Shown in pieces: positions 1 to 5,021 of a DNA stretch of 8,986 nt. Below the pieces are notes generated by a model. That model saw only the letters and a list, made by a program, of their open reading frames with translations. It had not been told where the DNA came from and searched no databases. The stretch's first letter is position 1. Every line of letters begins with the position of its first letter. This DNA comes from an uncultured Clostridia bacterium (GTDB lineage Bacteria; Bacillota; Clostridia; Oscillospirales; CAG-272): positions 1 to 8,986 of the forward strand of contig CAJGEA010000071.1 of NCBI GenBank assembly GCA_904502015.1, in the 5' to 3' direction. A program made the translations under genes and the position numbers.

Positions 1-34
1 AAGGGAAAAACTTCTTTCAAGAAGTTTTTCCCTT
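1..34. repeat. Perfect palindrome upstream of rbfA
   Basis: Bases 1-16 are the exact reverse complement of bases 19-34, separated by TC, so the RNA from either strand would fold into a long hairpin with A and T runs in its arms. It lies at the window edge between whatever precedes rbfA and the rbfA ribosome binding site. It could be a terminator or attenuator for the upstream gene. It could also be the tail of a dispersed palindromic repeat like the one at the right end of the window. No separate T tract follows the stem on the plus strand, so intrinsic termination would depend on the T-rich arm itself. Confidence 0.6.
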
Positions 35-61
35 CCCCCGCAAACAAAAAAGGAGAATCAT

Positions 62-463
62 ATGGCTAAATACAGACAAGGTCGCATCAACGAAGAAATG
101 TTCAAGGAGGCGGCGCAGATCATCCGCACGGTGCGCGACCCTCGCGTGAGCGAGGCGTTCGTCAGCGTGACGGGCGTGGAGGTCACGCCCGACCTCAAGT
201 ACGCGAAGATCTACTACTCCGCCATGAGAGGCGACAAGCGGCAGGTGCAGAAGGGGCTGGAATCCTCGGCAAGCTACATTCGCGGTCAGCTTGCCAAGAG
301 TCTCAACCTCCGCATCACCCCCGAGCTGTCCTTCTGTGAGGACACCTCGATTGCCTACGGCGCGAAGATCGAGAAGATCATCAGCGGATTTACCTACACC
401 AACGATACCCCCTCCGAGGTGAGCCCCGAGCAGAGCGATGCAGAGGAGAACGGCGATGTCTGA
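62..463 (+). CDS. rbfA: Ribosome-binding factor A
   Basis: RbfA is a small cytoplasmic KH-type protein that binds the 30S subunit and helps mature the 5' end of 16S rRNA, notably during cold adaptation. The 133-residue product shows the family pattern: DPRVS at 26-30, the strand VTPDLKYAKIYYS at 41-53, and LRITPELSFCEDTS at 83-96, which matches the conserved C-terminal 'P-L-F-D' strand and helix. The length is typical, with an acidic tail after about residue 112. The start is supported by AAGGAG at 50-55, six bases before the ATG. The stop TGA (461-463) overlaps the ATG (456) of the downstream DHH gene, which implies translational coupling. In Firmicutes rbfA usually follows infB and precedes a DHH phosphoesterase and truB, so the left edge probably adjoins an infB-type operon (inference). 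Confidence 0.96.
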   Translation: MAKYRQGRINEEMFKEAAQIIRTVRDPRVSEAFVSVTGVEVTPDLKYAKIYYSAMRGDKRQVQKGLESSASYIRGQLAKSLNLRITPELSFCEDTSIAYGAKIEKIISGFTYTNDTPSEVSPEQSDAEENGDV

Positions 464-1481
464 TTCCACCTTCGCCCGCCTCTCGCGCGACGAGGCGATC
501 GCCCGCATCAAGCGTGGCGTGGACTCGCTGGTGGTGTGCCACGTCCGCCCCGATGCCGACGCGCTGGGCTCGGCGCTGGCGGTCTGCCTGCTCCTCCGCG
601 CAATGGACTGCCGCGCGTTATGCGCATGTGGGGACGAGGTCCCCGAGCGGCTTCGTTTCCTCGTCGGAGATATGCAGGAGAGCATCCTTGCGGAGAATCT
701 GCCAGCCGATTTTGCCCCCGCGCAGATCATCACGGTGGACACCGCATCCCCCTCTCAGATGGGCGATCTTTATGAGAAATACCGCGGCGCGGTCACGCTC
801 ATGATCGACCACCACGGAAAGGGTACGCCGTACGCCGACGGCTGGGTGCGTCCCGATGCGGCGGCAACGGGCGAGATGATCTACGACCTCGCCTGCGCCA
901 TGGTAGACCGAGGCATCATCCCTGCCCTGCCTGACGGCATTGAGCGGCTGCTCTACGCCGCCATCAGCTCGGACACGGGGTGCTTCCGCTACTCCAACGT
1001 CACCCCCGAAACCCACCGGTGCGCCGCCGAGATTCTGGAGCTTTCCCACCGCAACGGCTCGTTTGACCCTGCCGACGTCAATCACCGACTCTTTGAGGTC
1101 AAGTCCCCAAAGCTCCTCCTCGCCGAAAAGCTGGCGTTTGACCGCCTGCATCTGTTCGCCGACGGGCGGATCGGCATCGTGGATTTCCCCTTCTCGGTCA
1201 AGTCGGCGCACGGTCTGTCCGACGAGCATCTGGAAACCCTCGTAGACATCCCGCGCGGCATGGAGGGCGTGCAGGTTGCCGCCGCCATCCGCCAGCCCTC
1301 GGACGAGCCCGTATTCCGCGTGTCCATGCGCTCCTCGTGCCACGTGGACGTATCGGCGGTCTGCGCCACCTTCGGCGGCGGCGGCCACGTCCGCGCCGCA
1401 GGCTGTTCCCTCCGTGTCCCCACCATGGAGGATGCCGTGAACGCCGTCGCAGAGGCGATTCTGCGGGCGATGGGAGAATAA
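456..1481 (+). CDS. nrnA: DHH/DHHA1 phosphoesterase, NrnA-like (oligoribonuclease / pAp phosphatase)
   Basis: Family members are cytoplasmic metal-dependent phosphoesterases that degrade nanoRNA (2-5 nt) and, in several species, dephosphorylate pAp. Some relatives cleave cyclic-dinucleotide products. Visible motifs in the 341-residue protein are H29-x-x-P-D33-x-D35-x-x-G-S (motif I), the VDTA aspartate D95 (motif II), D118-H-H (the DHH motif), an aspartate in SSDTG at 173, and the C-terminal DHHA1 substrate-binding signature GGGGHVRAAGC at 307-317. Length and motif order are normal for NrnA. I chose the ATG at 456 because GAGGAGAA (443-450) sits just upstream and the start overlaps the rbfA stop. 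The in-frame ATG at 438 has no such site and would overlap rbfA more deeply. The exact substrate cannot be settled from sequence. Confidence 0.9.
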   Translation: MSDSTFARLSRDEAIARIKRGVDSLVVCHVRPDADALGSALAVCLLLRAMDCRALCACGDEVPERLRFLVGDMQESILAENLPADFAPAQIITVDTASPSQMGDLYEKYRGAVTLMIDHHGKGTPYADGWVRPDAAATGEMIYDLACAMVDRGIIPALPDGIERLLYAAISSDTGCFRYSNVTPETHRCAAEILELSHRNGSFDPADVNHRLFEVKSPKLLLAEKLAFDRLHLFADGRIGIVDFPFSVKSAHGLSDEHLETLVDIPRGMEGVQVAAAIRQPSDEPVFRVSMRSSCHVDVSAVCATFGGGGHVRAAGCSLRVPTMEDAVNAVAEAILRAMGE

Positions 1482-1490
1482 TGAAATGAA

Positions 1491-1528
1491 AAGAACGCAT
1501 GATGCCCGACGAGGCATCATGCGTTTTT
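1491..1528. terminator. Bidirectional intrinsic terminator between convergent genes
   Basis: Bases 1494-1506 pair perfectly with 1513-1525 (13 bp) around a CGACGA loop. On the plus strand the stem ends in TTTTT (1524-1528), ten bases after the nrnA-like stop. On the minus strand the stem is followed by a TTCTTTTC-like tract (about 1495-1488), just after the CPBP gene stop at 1531. It therefore probably ends both convergent transcripts. Confidence 0.85.
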
Positions 1529-1530
1529 CG

Positions 1531-2337
1531 CTATTTCTCGTAGATCCTCTCCACCTCGGACGGGTCCATGCGGAAGAACTGCCACACCATGTAGGCGGTG
1601 GTGGCGACCGCGAGGACAGCGGTAAAGATCACGGTGGGGGTGTCCCACCACGTGCCGCCGCCGAGGGTGGGCATCAGGTGGCCGCAGAAATCGTAGACGG
1701 CGTGGAGCGCCACGCACAGCCAGAGGTTAGCGGTTTTCAGCAGCACCACGGCGCACATCGCGCCGATCAGGAAGGAGTATCCAATCTGCAAGAACACCGC
1801 CCCGGGGGACGAACCCGCCACCAAATTGACGAGATGCACCGCGCCGAACACCGCCGAGGTTAGTAGGATACTGACAAACAGACCCATACGGGTGCGCCTG
1901 CGTTTCTCGGCGAACATCAGCAGGATGACGCCGCGAAACGCCAGCTCCTCAAAAAGTCCGATCGCCAGACATTCCAGCGTGAACCACACGATATAGCGCG
2001 GCGCTTTGTAAACGAGGTAGGCATCCCCCCACAAAAGCGAGAGGGTGGGCAGGTTGTTCACCACCACGAGGATGGAAGGAAGCACCCACAGAATGGAGCG
2101 CCAGAACGGCTTTCGCACGGGATTGAGCACGCGGTAGCCCTCGGTCAGAAGGAGCGCGAGGAACACCACCGCGCCCACCGCGCGGGTGAGCGTCATGGCT
2201 ATGAGGGGTTGAAGCACCTCGTCCGCCGTGAAGGTGGGCTTGGCCAGCTCCAGATAGAGTAGCGCGGGGATGGCCGCCGCCATGATGGCGAGGCAAACCT
2301 TACGATTCAGCCGAAAAGCGGGGCGGGTATCACTCAC
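1531..2337 (-). CDS. CPBP (Abi/CAAX-type) intramembrane metalloprotease
   Basis: This is a predicted polytopic membrane protein of 268 residues with several hydrophobic segments, for example around 14-31, 48-65, 83-102, 154-172 and 181-200. It carries the CPBP glutamate-protease motifs: EELAFR (E130, E131, R135), FGAVH (F164 to H168) followed by VNL, and a late histidine and aspartate in LHAVYDF (H212, D216). Family members include eukaryotic Rce1 CAAX proteases, bacteriocin-immunity proteins and the proposed myxosortases of myxobacteria. I chose the GTG at 2335-2337 because a GGGAGGGA site lies just upstream and the codon overlaps the lgt-like stop (TGA, 2330-2332), so translation is probably coupled. 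An ATG at 2400 would add 21 residues inside the neighbouring gene. It is the last gene of a three-gene operon with a lipid transferase and a Cys-tailed secreted protein, which suggests a role in processing that tail (inference). Confidence 0.88.
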   Translation of the reverse strand: MSDTRPAFRLNRKVCLAIMAAAIPALLYLELAKPTFTADEVLQPLIAMTLTRAVGAVVFLALLLTEGYRVLNPVRKPFWRSILWVLPSILVVVNNLPTLSLLWGDAYLVYKAPRYIVWFTLECLAIGLFEELAFRGVILLMFAEKRRRTRMGLFVSILLTSAVFGAVHLVNLVAGSSPGAVFLQIGYSFLIGAMCAVVLLKTANLWLCVALHAVYDFCGHLMPTLGGGTWWDTPTVIFTAVLAVATTAYMVWQFFRMDPSEVERIYEK

Positions 2338-3148
2338 GGTGTTCCCTCCCCCGCTTGGCGGGACGCCGTGCGGTCGGACGGCGATCCAACCACAGTTCAA
2401 TGGTCAGAAGGACGGTACCGCCCACGATCAGCACCACCGATACGAGCTGAGAGGGCGACCAGAAATCCACGAAGGTCTGGCCACGGTAGTCGTTTCGCAG
2501 ATACTCAGCGATAAAGCGCCACACGCCGTAGGTCAGCATATAGACGGGCATCTCGTACCGCTTGCCGCGGAGGAACCACCACAGCAGGAAGCCCGAGAGC
2601 GCGAAAAGGAACAGCGCCTCAAAGAGCTGGACGGGCACCATCCGCACGGGCGGCTGATCCGTGCCGTTGACGAACATGGGGATACCGTACCACGCCTCGG
2701 TGGGTGCGCCGTGGCAGCAACCCGCCATGAGGCACCCGAGCCGCCCAAAGCCGTGCGCCACCGTAATGCAGGCGGGGGCAATGTCGCTGACGGTACGGAA
2801 ATTCCGCACGTGGTAGCCGTCGCGAAAGCAGAAGTGCCCCACAATGAAATAGCCAATGATGAACACCGCCGTGCCGCCGATGAGTCCGCCGTAGAAGGTC
2901 GCGCCCGTGCTCTGGTTGATCTCAAAGCGCCCCAGCGCGGCGATATTATAGAGCCCCTGCGTCACCACCGCCGCGCCGTAGCCCAAAACCACGGCGGCCA
3001 CGGTATGAAACAGAAGCAGATTCTGAAACCGCGCGCGAAGCCCTCTGCGATCCGCCATGAGGCGGATGAAGACCATGCACACGATCACGCCAACGGTCAT
3101 GAGGATGCTGTAAAAATCCAGACCGAAAAACAGCTCGTAGGGATACAT
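2330..3148 (-). CDS. Divergent Lgt-family prolipoprotein diacylglyceryl transferase-like enzyme
   Basis: Canonical Lgt is an integral inner-membrane enzyme that moves diacylglycerol from phosphatidylglycerol to a lipobox cysteine. The 272-residue product has the family layout of about seven hydrophobic segments, TFYGGLIGG at 84-92, SDIAP at 121-125, GRLGCLMAGCCHG at 135-147, PVQLFEA at 172-178 and WRFIAEYLRND at 210-220. By eye against E. coli Lgt recalled from memory, R143 and the R239/E243 pair are kept (R136, R211, E215). The HGG histidine is Tyr86, the N of GRxGN is Cys139, and the following N and E positions are Ala142 and Cys144. It is thus an Lgt relative of the GCCxG type rather than the textbook form. 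The start is supported by AAGGAGA (3156-3162), seven bases from the ATG. It begins 39 bp after the Cys-tailed protein gene and overlaps the CPBP protease gene. It could still be the cell's ordinary Lgt. Confidence 0.82.
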   Translation of the reverse strand: MYPYELFFGLDFYSILMTVGVIVCMVFIRLMADRRGLRARFQNLLLFHTVAAVVLGYGAAVVTQGLYNIAALGRFEINQSTGATFYGGLIGGTAVFIIGYFIVGHFCFRDGYHVRNFRTVSDIAPACITVAHGFGRLGCLMAGCCHGAPTEAWYGIPMFVNGTDQPPVRMVPVQLFEALFLFALSGFLLWWFLRGKRYEMPVYMLTYGVWRFIAEYLRNDYRGQTFVDFWSPSQLVSVVLIVGGTVLLTIELWLDRRPTARRPAKRGREHRE

Positions 3149-3187
3149 GAGGAATTCTCCTTATGAGATAAGTGGTTTTGCTATAAA

Positions 3188-4678
3188 TCAATCGTCCTTC
3201 GTTCGAGCGAGGGACAGTGCGCCGCCTGCCACCAGCAGGGCCACCGTGCTGACCGAGAGAACCGAGCCGCAGCCCTTCTTCTTCTTCTTCTTCTCGTCGA
3301 TATCGATGCCGATGATGGTCGTTGTGGTGTCCTCGGTGTCATTCTCCGACGTGTTCGTGTCGGCAGACGTTCCCGCCCCGGTATTGGCATCCGACTCGGG
3401 GGTAGTCACATCAGGGGTATCGGGGGTGGTGGCGCTATCGCTCTCACTCTCGCCGGAAGTCTCGTCGGAGATCTCACTGCCATTGAGTTCTACCGCCTGC
3501 GCGTCCAGGAGAGCAGCGGCATCCGCCGTCAGGGGCGCGGCGAAGATGGTGTTGTAGCTCATGCTGTCCGCGCCCGCGTTGCAGACGTAGAGCACGTCGT
3601 CGATCACAATAATGCGTGTCACGCGGTCGCCGTAGCCCTCGGGCACGGCAACGGTGGAAACGGTTTCGTAGGAGCTGTCATCCAGCACGGTTACGGCCGC
3701 GCCGTCCTTGGCACCCACCAGCAGGTAAGCACCCTCGTGGGCCACGCAGTACGCGCCCGAAAGCTCAATGACATCAGCGCAGGCCGTACCCGTGGGATCG
3801 ATCTTCATGATGCCGCTGCCGCCCTCCTTAAAGGAAGCGCACAGCCACACCGTGCCGTCCTCATCCACCGCCATGTACTGGCCCTCGTCCAGCGTCTTTT
3901 CAGCAGTCTTGACAGCACAATCGGGCTCGGAGAAGATAATCACGCCGCCGTCGCCAAAGTCCTCGTTGAGCTCGGGCGTTGCGGGATCAGTCACGTCGAA
4001 GCAGTACAAAGCATCGTAGGTGTAGTTGGTCATGACGTAGCAGAGGTAGCGGTCGCCGACCTTGGCCACCTCCACGCCGTTGACGCCCACCTTGATGCCG
4101 CCCTCGTCGCCGGGCTCGCCGAACTCGTACACAGGGCCCTCGTAGACCTCCTCCAGCGTACCGTCCTCCCGCTGGGAGGCGATGCCAAGGTTGACTACGT
4201 TGTAGTTTTTGGAGAAGGCAAAGCCGACGTACACGTAGCCACGGTCGTCGGTGTCAATGCCCTTGGCGTAGGAAAAGGGCGAGCCGCTCAGACCGCTCTC
4301 GCCGTCGTAGCGGTAGTAGAGGTCGGTCACAACACCGCTGTGGGTATCCATCACCACCACGCCGCGCACGCCCGAGCCGCCGTTCAGCGTACCCATGTAG
4401 GCGTAGCGTCCATCGGCTGACATGGCAAAGCCGCGCATGTTGATGGTGCAGGCAAGCAGCGTATCGTCTACCTCCTCCACGCGCTCATACCACCATACGT
4501 CGGCGTATTCGGGCGCAAGCTCGGACGTGACGTAATCCATGTCCTGGAAAAATAACGCCTTCAGCTCCACCGACTCCCACGCGGAAGCGGTCACGTCGGA
4601 GGACAGCGCGGACACGCCCACCGAAAGTGTGAGAGCACAGAGCGCAAGCGTGAGGATCACAGCAAGCGTACGTTTCAT
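3188..4678 (-). CDS. Secreted beta-propeller-like protein with K6-GCGS-transmembrane C-terminal sorting-like tail
   Basis: I do not recognise a named family. The 496-residue product begins with a signal peptide (MKR, hydrophobic core, likely cleavage after VSA at about residue 24). Residues about 80-395 contain recurring blade-like stretches such as SADGRYAYMG, TDDRGYVYVG, DEDGTVWLC and IDDVLYVCNAG, suggesting a beta-propeller of NHL/YncE-like type outside the cell. Residues about 399-457 form a Ser/Thr/Asp/Glu/Pro-rich spacer resembling a wall-spanning linker. The end is IDE, six lysines (463-468), G-C470-G-S, a hydrophobic segment at 473-491 and RTKDD. This resembles a tripartite C-terminal sorting signal but has no LPXTG. 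The ATG at 4678 is preceded by AAAGGAG (4687-4693); an upstream in-frame ATG at 4711 lies before that site and is unlikely. It is the first gene of an apparent operon with the lgt-like and CPBP genes. Its ligand is unknown. Confidence 0.85.
   Translation of the reverse strand: MKRTLAVILTLALCALTLSVGVSALSSDVTASAWESVELKALFFQDMDYVTSELAPEYADVWWYERVEEVDDTLLACTINMRGFAMSADGRYAYMGTLNGGSGVRGVVVMDTHSGVVTDLYYRYDGESGLSGSPFSYAKGIDTDDRGYVYVGFAFSKNYNVVNLGIASQREDGTLEEVYEGPVYEFGEPGDEGGIKVGVNGVEVAKVGDRYLCYVMTNYTYDALYCFDVTDPATPELNEDFGDGGVIIFSEPDCAVKTAEKTLDEGQYMAVDEDGTVWLCASFKEGGSGIMKIDPTGTACADVIELSGAYCVAHEGAYLLVGAKDGAAVTVLDDSSYETVSTVAVPEGYGDRVTRIIVIDDVLYVCNAGADSMSYNTIFAAPLTADAAALLDAQAVELNGSEISDETSGESESDSATTPDTPDVTTPESDANTGAGTSADTNTSENDTEDTTTTIIGIDIDEKKKKKKGCGSVLSVSTVALLVAGGALSLARTKDD
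3269..3292 (-). repeat. Six AAG codons and GGC-TGC: poly-Lys/Cys junction
   Basis: On the plus strand 3275-3292 reads as six tandem CTT triplets, translated on the minus strand as six lysines. They are followed immediately by Gly and Cys470 (codon 3269-3271). It is a pure trinucleotide tract with no synonymous AAA, so its length could vary by slippage without breaking the frame. It marks the boundary between the spacer and the C-terminal hydrophobic anchor. Confidence 0.8.
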
Positions 4679-4747
4679 AATGCATTCTCCTTTGTATAAA
4701 TTCAAATACAAAAACTAACAAATTGGGGTTTGTAGGAGAGCGGGCAA

Positions 4748-4896
4748 CCTAACCGAGGCCCCCTCCGGGAGGGGGCTCCCGCGTAGCGGGTGGGGGAGAG
4801 TGCGTTGTCGGAAAGTCCATGTGGACCAACGGTTACGCGGGCTCCCTCCGTCATGCTTCGCATGACACCTCCCTCCCGGAGGGAGGCTTCGTTAGG
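4748..4896. mobile_element. MITE-like intergenic repeat with terminal inverted repeats
   Basis: The 149-bp segment starts CCTAAC and ends GTTAGG. About 28 bases at each end are near-perfect inverse complements (CCTAACCGAGGCCCCCTCC versus the complement of the right end). Inside are five small hairpins: 4758-4765/4769-4776, 4778-4782/4786-4790, 4815-4819/4822-4826, 4851-4856/4860-4865 and 4868-4875/4879-4886. It encodes no convincing protein. I recall similar CCTCCCTCCGTCATGC-type repeats between genes in gut Clostridia, but this needs a search. No target-site duplication is obvious. It may also help separate the ftsK transcript from the next operon. Confidence 0.6.
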
Positions 4897-5021
4897 GTAT
4901 CGCAAACCCACCGATAAATCCAAATTTGAAAACCACTTTTCCCTCGGGTGAAATGTCAGGCGCGCGATACCCAACCCCGAGCCAAAGCTGTGCCGCAGGC
5001 ACAAATCCAAATTTGAACCCA
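4897..5021. repeat. Short direct and inverted repeats downstream of ftsK
   Basis: AAATCCAAATTTGAA occurs at 4916-4930 and again at 5003-5017, a perfect 15-bp direct repeat 87 bp apart that contains the palindrome CAAATTTG. GGGTATCGC (4895-4903) is inverted as GCGATACCC (4964-4972). A TGTGCC-GCA-GGCACA hairpin lies at 4989-5003, but it has no T run in the ftsK direction. Together with the element at 4748-4896 and about 70 bp of AT-rich leader before 4678, this fills the 343-bp gene-free gap at 4679-5021. I see no gene there. Confidence 0.55.

Noticed and set aside
618..1520. A 300-codon minus-strand open frame antisense to nrnA
   Set aside because: It has no motif and runs through the shared terminator; the plus-strand DHH/DHHA1 motifs are unambiguous.
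2270..3166. A 298-codon plus-strand open frame across the lgt-like and CPBP genes
   Set aside because: It is His/Glu/Arg-rich, motif-free and antisense to two motif-bearing genes.
3737..4420. A 227-codon plus-strand open frame antisense to the secreted protein gene
   Set aside because: Its Ala/Val/His-rich composition with no domain is typical of a shadow frame; the minus frame has a signal peptide, ribosome binding site and operon context.
4693..4721. Promoter-like TTGTTA-17-TATACA on the minus strand before the Cys-tailed protein gene
   Set aside because: Transcription would begin inside the ribosome binding site (about 4686), so this spacing cannot give a normal leader; the real promoter was not identified.
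4989..5003. Hairpin TGTGCC-GCA-GGCACA as an ftsK terminator
   Set aside because: The stem is only 6 bp and no U tract follows in the ftsK direction.
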